A stretch of 13,912 nucleotides of DNA from Chloroflexia bacterium (GTDB lineage Bacteria; Chloroflexota; Chloroflexia; QHBQ01; JADMIH01): assembly GCA_025927935.1 (NCBI GenBank), contig JAICKM010000095.1, positions 1 through 13,912 of the forward strand, read 5' to 3'. A program made the position numbers and the translations under genes. Shown piece after piece: positions 6,637 to 13,328 of the stretch. The notes beneath the pieces are model-generated. The model made no database searches, had not been told where the DNA came from, and saw nothing but the letters and a program-made list of their open reading frames with translations. The stretch's first letter is position 1, and every line of letters starts with the position of its first letter.

Positions 6637-6665
6637 TTGACAAAGCCTGAGAAATCGATTACTAT
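6637..6665 (+). promoter_or_regulatory. Near-consensus sigma70 promoter of the lacI/sugar operon
   Basis: TTGACA (6637-6642) is a perfect -35 box, followed after 17 bp by TACTAT (6660-6665), a good -10 box. The predicted start is near 6672. It is the best canonical promoter in the window. A palindromic operator lies over the end of the spacer and the -10 box. Confidence 0.8.
6651..6662 (+). promoter_or_regulatory. LacI-type operator O1, overlapping the -10 box
   Basis: GAAATCGATTAC differs at one position from the perfect palindrome GTAATCGATTAC, with the core AATCGATT intact. LacI-family repressors typically bind such 12-20 bp palindromes with a central CG. Position within the spacer and -10 box fits direct repression of the promoter. 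Confidence 0.6.
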
Positions 6666-6783
6666 AGACCACGAGACGCCTACATGGGTGTGCGGCGCAC
6701 GCCGGCAGCCTGTATGAAGCTCGTAGTGGGCCGTTATGGTAGTCTCCCGTAGTTCTAATCTTGAGTAACATCCAGTTTTCCGC

Positions 6784-6795
6784 GTAATTGATTAC
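6784..6795 (+). promoter_or_regulatory. LacI-type operator O2, before the lacI start codon
   Basis: GTAATTGATTAC has perfect five-base arms (GTAAT / ATTAC) and differs from GTAATCGATTAC at one central base. It lies 133 bp (centre to centre) from O1 and 18 bp before the ATG, so the repressor could act as a roadblock or loop between the two sites. The shared consensus GWAATYGATTAC is the main support. Confidence 0.6.
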
Positions 6796-6813
6796 TCATA
6801 AAGGTTAGTGAAT

Positions 6814-7830
6814 ATGAAACCACCTACGGTAAAGGAAGTAGCTCAACAAGCCGGCGTCTCCGTGGCGACCGTGTCGCGCGTGCTGAACGGCAGTACCGCT
6901 GTCGACGGCGAATTGCGCCAGCGGGTGATGGATGCCGCTGAGCAACTACGTTACCGGCCGAACCGCCTCGCCCGCAATCTGCGCACCAAGTCCACCAAAA
7001 CCATCGCTATTGTCGTGCCGGATATTGAGAACCCTTTCTTCGTTTCGGTGACGCGGGGCCTGGAGGAAGTCGCCTTCCGTGAGGGCTATACTGTGTTGGT
7101 GTGCAACACCGACGACGACCCCCAGCGGGAGAGCATCTATCTCCAGGTGCTGCTTGACGAGGCTGTGGCCGGGATCGTCGTCTGCGCGACGGACGAGCGC
7201 CGCAGCTCGGCTCAGGTGTTGCGGATCATGGAGCAGGGCGTGGCTATGGTGGGTCTCGACCGGCGGCTGGAAAACGCACCGGTCGATGGGGTGCTGTCGG
7301 ATAACTTCGGCGGTACCCGTACCGCCGTTTCCTACCTCATTGAGCAGGGCCATCGCCGCATTGGGTTGATCGCCGGGCCGGCCAAATATGCCCCGGCCCG
7401 CGAGCGGCGTATGGGCTACGAGCAGGCGCTGCTCGACCACGGTCTGGCTGTCGACCCCGCGCTGATCAAGGTGACGAACTTCAAAGGCCCGGAGGCGGCC
7501 CTGGCAACCGAAGAACTCTTCACGGCCGGGGAGCCGCCCACGGCGCTTTTTCTGAGCAGCGGCAACGTGGCAATCGGCAGCCTGCGCGCGCTGCACCGGC
7601 TGGGGCTACAGGTGCCCGCCGATGTCTCCTTGATCGTGTTCGACGATCTGGAATGGGCCGATGCCTATAATCCGCCGCTAACCGTGGTTTCCCAGAACAC
7701 CCGCCAGCTTGGCGGCCTGGCCGGCGACCTCTTGCTGCGCCGCATCCGCGGCAGCGCCGAGCCGCCCCAGGAGCGCCACCTGGCGACTCAGCTTATCGTC
7801 CGGGGGTCGGTTACGCGACCGCATCCGTAG
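6814..7830 (+). CDS. LacI-family transcriptional repressor
   Basis: The 338-residue protein has the LacI helix-turn-helix at its N-terminus (TVKEVAQQAGVSVATVSRVLNG, about 5-26), a hinge-helix region (YRPNRLARNLR, about 46-56), and a periplasmic-binding-protein-like sensor domain beginning KTIAIVVPDIENPFF. The late motifs ADVSLIVFDDLEWADAYNPPLTVV and QLGGLAG are typical of the family. It very likely senses the sugar taken up by the transporter encoded downstream and represses its own operon through O1 and O2; the ligand is not predictable. ATG 6814 is chosen because AAAGG (6800-6804) lies nine bases upstream; the GTG at 6808 is too close to it. The gene is first in an apparent operon, with the next gene starting 71 bp after its stop. 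Confidence 0.93.
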   Translation: MKPPTVKEVAQQAGVSVATVSRVLNGSTAVDGELRQRVMDAAEQLRYRPNRLARNLRTKSTKTIAIVVPDIENPFFVSVTRGLEEVAFREGYTVLVCNTDDDPQRESIYLQVLLDEAVAGIVVCATDERRSSAQVLRIMEQGVAMVGLDRRLENAPVDGVLSDNFGGTRTAVSYLIEQGHRRIGLIAGPAKYAPARERRMGYEQALLDHGLAVDPALIKVTNFKGPEAALATEELFTAGEPPTALFLSSGNVAIGSLRALHRLGLQVPADVSLIVFDDLEWADAYNPPLTVVSQNTRQLGGLAGDLLLRRIRGSAEPPQERHLATQLIVRGSVTRPHP

Positions 7831-7835
7831 CCCGG

Positions 7836-7851
7836 CTGCCTGAGCAGGCAG
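7836..7851 (+). other. Hairpin just after the lacI-type stop codon
   Basis: CTGCCTG (7836-7842) and CAGGCAG (7845-7851) form a seven-base inverted repeat, folding realistically as a six-base stem with loop GAGC. No T tract follows, so a full terminator is unlikely. It may protect the upstream message or attenuate read-through. Confidence 0.4.
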
Positions 7852-7863
7852 GTAGGCACTAGC

Positions 7864-7887
7864 GCAGCTACCAGTGCCGGTAGCTGC
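7864..7887 (+). promoter_or_regulatory. Perfect 9-bp hairpin adjoining the WD40 gene ribosome-binding site
   Basis: GCAGCTACC (7864-7872) and GGTAGCTGC (7879-7887) pair perfectly around loop AGTGCC. The Shine-Dalgarno AAGGAG starts at the next base (7888), so the stem stacks against the ribosome-binding site without covering it. This could be a processing or stabilising structure, or a site that modulates initiation. Confidence 0.45.
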
Positions 7888-7901
7888 AAGGAGCGAAACA
7901 C

Positions 7902-8912
7902 ATGCTGCGCCGTCTCGCATTGCTGTTGGTGCTGGTTCTGAGTGTCTCGGCCTGCGGCGGAGACCAGAGTTATACCGCCGTGTCGGTGGACAACGCGGCC
8001 AGCGTGGCCCGTATCAAGGTTATCAGCGGGCCTACAGGCGGCGTGAACGCCGTCGTCTGGTCGCCCGACGGCAAGATGATCGCCTCGGCGGGTGATGACC
8101 ACACCATCTATCTCTGGGACCCTGATACGGGCAAGGAGATCCGCCACTGGTCGGGGCACACGCTCGCCATCACTTCGCTGGCCTTCGCCCCCGACGGCAA
8201 GACGCTCGCCAGCGGGGGCCGGGACAAGGCGGTGATCCTCTGGGACCCGGCCAGCGGCCAGCAACTGCGTACCTTCTCCGACAGCGACCAGATCCTGGCG
8301 CTGGCTTTCTCGCCCGACGGCAAGCTGCTCGCCTCCACCGGTCGCAGCAAGACGGTCATCTTCTCCGATCCCGCGACTTTGCAGCCGGTCAGCACGATCA
8401 AGGGTTTCGGCGACCGCGTGAACGACCTGGCCTTCTCGCCCGACGGCAAGACCCTGGCGACGGCGGCTAACGACAACAAAGTGCAGACCTGGGACGTTGC
8501 CAGCGGGGCCAAGAAGCTGGAGATCACCGATCAGAAGGCCGGCGCCACTGCCGTGGCCTTCTCACCCGACGGTAAGATGCTGGTGAGCGGCGCGGGCGAC
8601 GCCAAAATCCGCGTCTGGGATGCGGCCAGCGGCAGCGCCATCGCTACCTGCGCCGGCCTGATCGGCACCGTCCGCGACCTGGCTTTCTCCCCCGACAGCA
8701 AGACCCTGGCTTCGGCCAGCGCGGATCACGCCTTTGCTTTGTGGAATCCCGCCACCGGCGCGCGTCTCGGGCCCGGACGTACTCCGGCGGAGCAGGCCGC
8801 CACCGGCCACGGCAGCGAAGTCAACAGTGTGGCCTGGCGCCCTGACGGCACCATCGTCGCCACCGGGAGCTATGACCAGCGGGTGCTCCTGTGGGCTGTC
8901 CAAATACAGTAA
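7902..8912 (+). CDS. Secreted WD40 beta-propeller lipoprotein
   Basis: The 336-residue product starts with a lipoprotein signal (LRR, a Leu/Val core, then VSAC with Cys18), so it should be anchored outside the membrane. The rest is seven WD40 repeats. Each has the 'xFSPDGKxLAS..xD..V..WD' form, beginning at VNAVVWSPDG, ITSLAFAPDG, ILALAFSPDG, VNDLAFSPDG, ATAVAFSPDG, VRDLAFSPDS and VNSVAWRPDG. Seven blades make one closed propeller. WD40 propellers are protein- or ligand-binding scaffolds; no catalytic domain is attached. It lies between the repressor and the sugar-binding protein on the same strand, so it may assist capture of the transported substrate, but this is inference. The start is supported by AAGGAG (7888-7893) eight bases upstream. 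The stop codon TAA overlaps a perfect Shine-Dalgarno sequence. Confidence 0.9.
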   Translation: MLRRLALLLVLVLSVSACGGDQSYTAVSVDNAASVARIKVISGPTGGVNAVVWSPDGKMIASAGDDHTIYLWDPDTGKEIRHWSGHTLAITSLAFAPDGKTLASGGRDKAVILWDPASGQQLRTFSDSDQILALAFSPDGKLLASTGRSKTVIFSDPATLQPVSTIKGFGDRVNDLAFSPDGKTLATAANDNKVQTWDVASGAKKLEITDQKAGATAVAFSPDGKMLVSGAGDAKIRVWDAASGSAIATCAGLIGTVRDLAFSPDSKTLASASADHAFALWNPATGARLGPGRTPAEQAATGHGSEVNSVAWRPDGTIVATGSYDQRVLLWAVQIQ

Positions 8913-8920
8913 GGAGGTGA
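8910..8920 (+). promoter_or_regulatory. Orphan perfect Shine-Dalgarno sequence over the WD40 stop codon
   Basis: TAAGGAGGTGA matches the complement of the 16S rRNA 3' tail over 11 bases, yet no ATG, GTG or TTG lies at a usable distance downstream. The next gene has its own site, AGGAGGA (8974-8980). It could hold terminating ribosomes or be a relic of a lost gene start. Confidence 0.45.
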
Positions 8921-8988
8921 CCTATAGTTCACACTGTTTTCTTGCGAACCCGATATGCTAACCAACCGTTCATAGGAGGAAACTTCGC

Positions 8989-10452
8989 ATGCTACGCAAA
9001 TCCAAGGCCGGATTGGCGCTGCTGCTGGTGCTGACGGTGCTACTGACCGCCTGTGGCGAGTCCCCCGCGACCAGCACCTCCGTTCCGGCACCCGCCGCAG
9101 CGGCCACCGACACCACCGCACCCGCTGCGGCGGCCACCAACACCACCGCGCCCGCTGCGGCGGCCACCGACACCGCCGCCCCTGCCGGCGGCGGCGAAGC
9201 CACGGCCACTGCCACTATTGAGATCCCCACCGTGGGGCCGACCCCCGTGGTGCCGGCCGGCGTCACCACGATCAAGGTCGTCGACTGGGTGGCCGAGAAT
9301 ACCTCGTCCTGGGCCAACCGCTGGTACAAGCCGTTTGAAGAAGCCAACCCCGACATCAAGATTGTTCACGAGCAGATCACCGGTAACTATATCGAAACCG
9401 TCCTCACCCGCCTGACCGGCAGCAACGACATCGACCTGATCTGGGTCGCACCCGACAGCGTGGGCAGCTTCCTGCGCTCCGGCGCGGCGATGGACCTGAC
9501 GGACAAAATCAAGGCGGAGGGCGATAGCCTCCAACTCGATAAGTTCCCGCAGTGGACCAAAGACGATTACACCACCGTACGCTATCCCGAACTCAAGGTC
9601 GGTGCGGGCCAGTACGGGCTGCCGCTGGTCATGTTCGTCTGGGAAATGTGGCACAATGCCGATATGGAGAAGGCCGCCGGTCTCACCACGCCCCAGCGCG
9701 GCTGGACCTGGGACGACTTCGTCGCCATGAGCAAGAAGATGACCGACGAGTCGAAGCACCAGTATGGCTACCAGAACCAGAACTGGACGCTACCGCTCTA
9801 TACCTGGGTTTGGCAGAACGGCGGCGACATCCTCACGCCGGACGCCAAGCAGATGGTCATCGGCCAGCAGCCCGCGGTCGATGCGTTTACCTTCTTGCAA
9901 AACGAGCAGGTGAACGACAAGATCTTCGTGCCCATCGATCAGACTACCGGTGCCAACCCGATCGGGTTCGATAGCGGCAATGCGGGCATGATCACGCGCG
10001 GTAACTGGAACCTGGACCTGAGCCGCGACTGGAAGTTCAAGTGGGACCTCTCGTATCCGCCGAAGAACAAGGCGGAGGGCACGCTGGGCGAAGAGCTGGG
10101 CATCATCATCAACAAGAGCAGCCCTAAGACCGACGCCGCCTGGAAGGTGCTGAAGTGGATCGCCAGCCCGGAGGGCCAGCGCACCCTGGCTGTCAACGAC
10201 GTGGTGCCCAACACCGCCGTGATGAGTGAAGTCGGCCTGCAAGCGGCGCCCGATAACGTGCGCAACCTGGTCGTCCCGTTGGCGGGCGACGCCATGGTCC
10301 ACTCGGCCCCGCAATGGTTCCGGCCGAAGTATACCCCCGGCGACCTCCAGGATCGTCTCTCCGTCCTCTGGACCGGCGAGAAGAAGGCTGCCGATTTGCT
10401 GCCGGCCCTCGAAAAAGAGTTCAACGACGCGCTTTCGAAGCCGCTGCCCTAG
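8989..10452 (+). CDS. Sugar ABC transporter substrate-binding lipoprotein (CUT1, SBP_bac_1 type)
   Basis: The 487-residue protein has a lipoprotein signal peptide ending LLTAC (Cys22), then an Ala/Thr/Pro-rich low-complexity linker (about 30-85) built partly of three 10-residue repeats. A type I extracellular solute-binding domain follows. Family-like features are TTIKVVDWVAEN at the start of the fold, FEEANPDIKIV, the 'DLIWVAPDSVGSFLRSGAAMDL' block, MFVWEMWHNADMEKAAG, GWTWDDFVAM and AWKVLKWIASPEGQR near the end. It should capture a mono- or oligosaccharide outside the cell and deliver it to the two permeases encoded next. Its Trp-rich middle fits carbohydrate stacking; the exact sugar is unknown. 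The ribosome-binding site AGGAGGA (8974-8980) is strong and eight bases from the ATG. A GC hairpin follows the stop before the first permease. Confidence 0.92.
   Translation: MLRKSKAGLALLLVLTVLLTACGESPATSTSVPAPAAAATDTTAPAAAATNTTAPAAAATDTAAPAGGGEATATATIEIPTVGPTPVVPAGVTTIKVVDWVAENTSSWANRWYKPFEEANPDIKIVHEQITGNYIETVLTRLTGSNDIDLIWVAPDSVGSFLRSGAAMDLTDKIKAEGDSLQLDKFPQWTKDDYTTVRYPELKVGAGQYGLPLVMFVWEMWHNADMEKAAGLTTPQRGWTWDDFVAMSKKMTDESKHQYGYQNQNWTLPLYTWVWQNGGDILTPDAKQMVIGQQPAVDAFTFLQNEQVNDKIFVPIDQTTGANPIGFDSGNAGMITRGNWNLDLSRDWKFKWDLSYPPKNKAEGTLGEELGIIINKSSPKTDAAWKVLKWIASPEGQRTLAVNDVVPNTAVMSEVGLQAAPDNVRNLVVPLAGDAMVHSAPQWFRPKYTPGDLQDRLSVLWTGEKKAADLLPALEKEFNDALSKPLP
9088..9177 (+). repeat. Three 30-bp tandem repeats in the lipoprotein linker
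   Basis: Three in-frame copies (9088-9117, 9118-9147, 9148-9177) encode A-P-A-A-A-A-T-(D/N)-T-(T/A), with only a few base differences between copies. They lengthen the flexible tether between the lipid anchor and the binding domain. Near-identity at DNA level points to recent slippage or unequal recombination, so copy number may vary between strains. Confidence 0.85.
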
Positions 10453-10467
10453 CAGTTCTAGCGTTCT

Positions 10468-10493
10468 GCGGCGCGGGGCACGCCCCGCGCCGC
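10468..10493 (+). promoter_or_regulatory. GC-rich intercistronic hairpin between binding-protein and permease genes
   Basis: An 11-bp perfect stem GCGGCGCGGGG (10468-10478) / CCCCGCGCCGC (10483-10493) closes on the loop CACG (10479-10482). There is no T tract. In the E. coli malE-malF gap, REP hairpins protect the upstream message from 3' exonucleases so the binding protein outnumbers the permeases. The position here suggests the same role. Confidence 0.7.
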
Positions 10494-10494
10494 G

Positions 10495-10512
10495 GGACCA
10501 AAGGAGAGCCTT
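10495..10512 (+). promoter_or_regulatory. Translation-initiation 18-mer, copy 2
   Basis: GGACCAAAGGAGAGCCTT abuts the ATG of the first permease and matches 1844-1861 at 17 of 18 bases. It holds the Shine-Dalgarno AAGGAG, with CCTT able to pair back to AAGG. Two copies 8.6 kb apart in unrelated genes are more than expected for ribosome-binding sites alone. Confidence 0.5.
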
Positions 10513-11427
10513 ATGGCAAGAGCAAGAATGGGCCAGATGGAGCGACAGCGCGCCATTCAGGGCTGGCTGTTCGTCTCACCGTTCGTTGTCGGCTTTCTGC
10601 TCTTTTTCGCCGGGCCGATGTTGTTCGCGGCGTTCATCAGCCTCAACCGCTGGCCGGTGCTGGGCGATCCCACCTTCATCGGTCTGACCAACTTCACGAA
10701 CATGTTCGGCGACGATTTGTTCTGGACCTCGCTGCGGATCACGACCATCTATACGATCTTTAGCGTGCCGCTGGGAATGATCGCGGGACTGGCCCTGGCG
10801 ATGCTGCTCAACACCAAGATCAAGGCATTGGCGCTGTTCCGCACGCTCTACTATGTGCCCGCAGTCATCACCGGCGTTGCCCTGGCCCTGCTCTGGTGGA
10901 TGATGTTCAACACCGAGTACGGCCTGATCAACAACGCGCTGGCGATCATCGGCATCCCGCGCATCCCCTGGCTCACCCACACCCAGTGGGCCTTGCCCGC
11001 GCTGATTATCATGAGCCTGTGGCAGGTCGGTGGCGGCATGGTGATTTACCTGGCCGGGTTGCAGGGCATCCCCAGCGAACTGTACGAGGCGGCGACCGTC
11101 GACGGCGCGGGGGGCTGGTCCAAGTTCCGCCACATTACGATCCCGATGCTCTCGCCGGTGTTGCTGTTCAACCTCGTGCTCGGCATCATCGGCTCGTTCC
11201 AGAGTTTCACCAACGCCCTGATCATGACCAACGGCGGCCCCAGCCAGTCCACCCTGTTCCTGGTGCTCTATATTTATCGCAACGCCTGGCAGTATAACCA
11301 GATGGGCTATGCCGCCGCGTTGTCCTGGGCGCTGTTTGCCGTGATCCTGGTCGTGGTCGTCGTCGTCTTCCGTGTCACCTCGGCTCGTGTCTACTACGCG
11401 GGCGGCGCGCGCGGAGGCGGATTGTAG
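10513..11427 (+). CDS. Sugar ABC transporter permease 1 (MalF/UgpA type)
   Basis: This 304-residue membrane protein belongs to the binding-protein-dependent permease family (CUT1). A short basic N-terminus is followed by about six hydrophobic segments; the first is near 17-43 and the last near 278-292. The cytoplasmic EAA loop, which docks onto the ATPase, is EAATVDGAGGWSKFRHITIPMLSP (about 192-215), with the conserved Gly and the I-P-x-L-x-P ending. LFRTLYYVPAVITGVALALLW is also typical of the MalF-like member. It pairs with the second permease, 12 bp downstream, to form the channel. The ribosome-binding site is inside the 18-mer at 10495-10512; AAGGAGAGCCTT is itself self-complementary (AAGG/CCTT) and could partly mask it. 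Expression is probably lower than that of the binding protein because of the preceding hairpin. Confidence 0.93.
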   Translation: MARARMGQMERQRAIQGWLFVSPFVVGFLLFFAGPMLFAAFISLNRWPVLGDPTFIGLTNFTNMFGDDLFWTSLRITTIYTIFSVPLGMIAGLALAMLLNTKIKALALFRTLYYVPAVITGVALALLWWMMFNTEYGLINNALAIIGIPRIPWLTHTQWALPALIIMSLWQVGGGMVIYLAGLQGIPSELYEAATVDGAGGWSKFRHITIPMLSPVLLFNLVLGIIGSFQSFTNALIMTNGGPSQSTLFLVLYIYRNAWQYNQMGYAAALSWALFAVILVVVVVVFRVTSARVYYAGGARGGGL

Positions 11428-11439
11428 AAAGGAGCTGCC

Positions 11440-12378
11440 ATGGCTAGCAGCGAAATCAGCAGGCCAGCCGGCGGCGGGCCGTTGCCGGACGACGAATTGA
11501 GAAAGGCACGCGTGGCAAGCACAACCTCGGGCGTCACATCCAACACCAGGGTGATCTATCTTGTGCAGCGCATTCTAATCTACGTGCTGCTGATCGCAGG
11601 CCTGGGCATCGTGCTCTTCCCGCTGGTGTGGATGCTTTCCGCATCCATCAAGCCGAAGAGCGAGATCTTCGCCTTCCCCCCTGTCTGGATACCTTCGACG
11701 CCGCTGTTCTCCAACTACCCGCGCGGGTTGGAAACGATGAAGTTCCCGCAGGCGCTTACCAACACCCTGCTGATCGCCATTCCCTCGATGATCGGCCAGG
11801 TGGTGTCTTGCGCGCTGGTCGGCTATGGTCTGGCGCGCTTCCGCTTCCCCGGTCGCGACGCGCTCTTTATCCTGGTGCTGGCGACCATGATGCTGCCTAG
11901 CCAGGTGACGCTGATCCCGACCTATATCCTCTTCAGCCGCCTGGGCATGGTCGATACCTTCTGGCCCTTCTGGTTGCCGGCCTGGACCGCCACCTCCGGC
12001 TTCAACATCTTTCTGTTCCGCCAGTTCTTTCTGTCGATTGCGCCGGAGTTGGAAGATGCGGCGCGCATCGATGGCGCGGGCGTGTTCGACATCTTCCTGC
12101 GCATCTTCCTGCCGCTGTCGAAGCCGGTGCTCGCCACGGTGGCGTTGTTTGCCTTCCTGTATTACTGGAACGACTTTTTCGGCCCGCTGATTTACCTGCC
12201 TTCCACGTCGCATAAGACGTTGCAGCTCATGTTGATGAACTTCCAGCAGTTCTATACGACCGACTGGGGACCGATGATGGCGGCGATGGTGGTCATCACC
12301 ATCCCACCGCTGCTGATCTTCTTCTTCGCGCAACGCCTGTTCATCCAGGGTGTCGTCTTCACAGGGATTAAGGAATGA
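11440..12378 (+). CDS. Sugar ABC transporter permease 2 (MalG/UgpE type)
   Basis: The 312-residue partner permease has an EAA loop EDAARIDGAGVFDIFLRIFLPLSKP (about 205-229), with six hydrophobic segments from about 45 to 305. Also characteristic of the MalG/UgpE member are FPLVWMLSASIKPKSEIF, the 'TNTLLIAIPSMIGQV' start of the core, and GYGLARFRFPGRD. The N-terminus carries a polar extension of about 35 residues rich in Ser, Thr and Gly (from MASSEISRPAGG). It is longer than in most relatives; a shorter start is possible, but AAAGGAG (11428-11434) just before ATG 11440 supports the long form. The stop overlaps the next ATG in ATGA, so translation is coupled to an exporter-type ATPase gene. 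No MalK-type ATPase accompanies the permeases, implying a shared one elsewhere. Confidence 0.93.
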   Translation: MASSEISRPAGGGPLPDDELRKARVASTTSGVTSNTRVIYLVQRILIYVLLIAGLGIVLFPLVWMLSASIKPKSEIFAFPPVWIPSTPLFSNYPRGLETMKFPQALTNTLLIAIPSMIGQVVSCALVGYGLARFRFPGRDALFILVLATMMLPSQVTLIPTYILFSRLGMVDTFWPFWLPAWTATSGFNIFLFRQFFLSIAPELEDAARIDGAGVFDIFLRIFLPLSKPVLATVALFAFLYYWNDFFGPLIYLPSTSHKTLQLMLMNFQQFYTTDWGPMMAAMVVITIPPLLIFFFAQRLFIQGVVFTGIKE

Positions 12379-13328
12379 GTACGACCGCTGCTATCAGTAT
12401 CGAGGACCTAACCAAGCGCTATGCCGCGCGGACGGCGGTGGACGGCGTGAGCCTGGAGGTCGCGCCGGGGGAGATCGTCGGTTTCCTGGGGCCGAACGGC
12501 GCGGGCAAGACGACGACCATCCTCATGCTTCTGGGCATCGTGCCGCCGACCAGCGGCACAGTGCGCGTGCTGGGCGAGGAGATGCACGAGCGCGCACTGC
12601 GGCTGAAGACGCGCATCGGCGTTGTCTCCGAGCACCAATCCGTCTACGGCGAGATGACGGCCCAGCAGTACCTGGCCTTCTTCGCCGATATGTACGGCGT
12701 GCCGGATGACGATGCGCGCATCGCCGAGTTGCTGGAAGCGTTGGACCTGACCGCGCGGCGGCACAGCCGCATCAAGGAGTTCAGCCGCGGCATGCAACAG
12801 AAGCTGGCCGTCGCCCGCGCGCTGCTGCACTCGCCCGACCTGCTGGTCATGGACGAGCCGGCCTCCGGTCTGGACCCCTCCGGCATCCGCCAAGTGCGTG
12901 AGTTGATCAACGAGCAGAAGCGGGCGGGCAAAACCGTCTTCCTGTCATCACACATTCTCTCGGAGATCGAGCAAACGGCGGACCGTGTGGCGATCATAGC
13001 GCGTGGGCGCATGGTGGCACAGGGCACGGTGGCCGAGATCCGCGGCAAACTGGAGCCGGGCGGCCGCTATGTGCTGGAATATGAGGGGAACGAGCAAGCC
13101 ATCCGCCGGGCGCTGGGCCAACTGCCGTTTGTGCGCGCCATGCACGCCGAGGGCGGCAAGCTGCTGCTGCGGCTCCAGCCGGGGCGTGATGCCCGCGCCG
13201 AGATCAGTCGCGCGGTCACGGCGGCCGGCGGCACGGTGCTCGGCATCAACAAGCTACAGATGAGCCTGGAAGAGGCGTTCCTGACCGTGACCGACGAGAA
13301 AGTCAAGAGTCTGGCGGCGGCCAGATGA
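12375..13328 (+). CDS. ABC-2-type exporter ATP-binding protein (CcmA/NatA-like)
   Basis: The 317-residue nucleotide-binding protein has Walker A GPNGAGKT (residues 39-46), the signature helix FSRGMQQK (the LSGGQ variant usual in ABC-2 exporters), Walker B LLVMDEP, the D-loop SGLDPSG and the switch SSH. The C-terminal extension ends SLEEAFLTVT, the usual tail of ABC-2 exporter ATPases. It is not a MalK/MsmX protein: the long C-terminal OB-fold regulatory domain of those importers is absent. It therefore probably powers the membrane protein encoded next rather than the sugar importer upstream. Its ATG overlaps the permease stop (ATGA) and its own stop overlaps the next ATG (ATGA), so three genes are translationally chained. 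The cargo is unknown; relatives export drugs, lipids or polysaccharides, or move copper-insertion factors (Nos type). Confidence 0.93.
   Translation: MSTTAAISIEDLTKRYAARTAVDGVSLEVAPGEIVGFLGPNGAGKTTTILMLLGIVPPTSGTVRVLGEEMHERALRLKTRIGVVSEHQSVYGEMTAQQYLAFFADMYGVPDDDARIAELLEALDLTARRHSRIKEFSRGMQQKLAVARALLHSPDLLVMDEPASGLDPSGIRQVRELINEQKRAGKTVFLSSHILSEIEQTADRVAIIARGRMVAQGTVAEIRGKLEPGGRYVLEYEGNEQAIRRALGQLPFVRAMHAEGGKLLLRLQPGRDARAEISRAVTAAGGTVLGINKLQMSLEEAFLTVTDEKVKSLAAAR

Larger units (their letters stand above)
6269..6813. other. Intergenic region upstream of the lacI-type gene
   Basis: The left two-thirds (to about 6590) is C-rich on the + strand and has no credible gene; its open frames are Pro/Arg/Ala-rich artefacts. 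It contains small GC hairpins just after the sulfatase, CCGGTG (6307-6312) / CACCGG (6321-6326) and GGCGC (6341-6345) / GCGCC (6350-6354). These may act as a weak terminator, but neither has a T tract. A spaced inverted repeat, GTGCCAGG (6401-6408) / CCTGGCAC (6460-6467), is also present. The right third is AT-richer and holds the promoter and two operators of the next operon. The 5' UTR of lacI would be about 140 nt. Confidence 0.6.

Noticed and set aside
6355..6650. Three overlapping short frames in the lacI upstream region
   Set aside because: All are Pro/Ala/Arg-rich, overlap each other in different frames, lack ribosome-binding sites and resemble no family; base composition explains them.
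6761..6790. A second promoter for lacI (TTGAGT with a weak -10 at 17 bp)
   Set aside because: The -10 candidate GTAATT matches poorly; the TTGACA/TACTAT promoter upstream is far better.
8923..8928. TATAGT as a separate promoter for the binding-protein gene
   Set aside because: There is no TGn extension and no -35 box at usable spacing; the gene can be read from the upstream operon promoter.
9040..9759. A 239-codon - strand frame with Gly/Arg repeats
   Set aside because: The repeats are the complement of the Ala/Thr/Pro linker repeats in the binding lipoprotein, not an independent protein.
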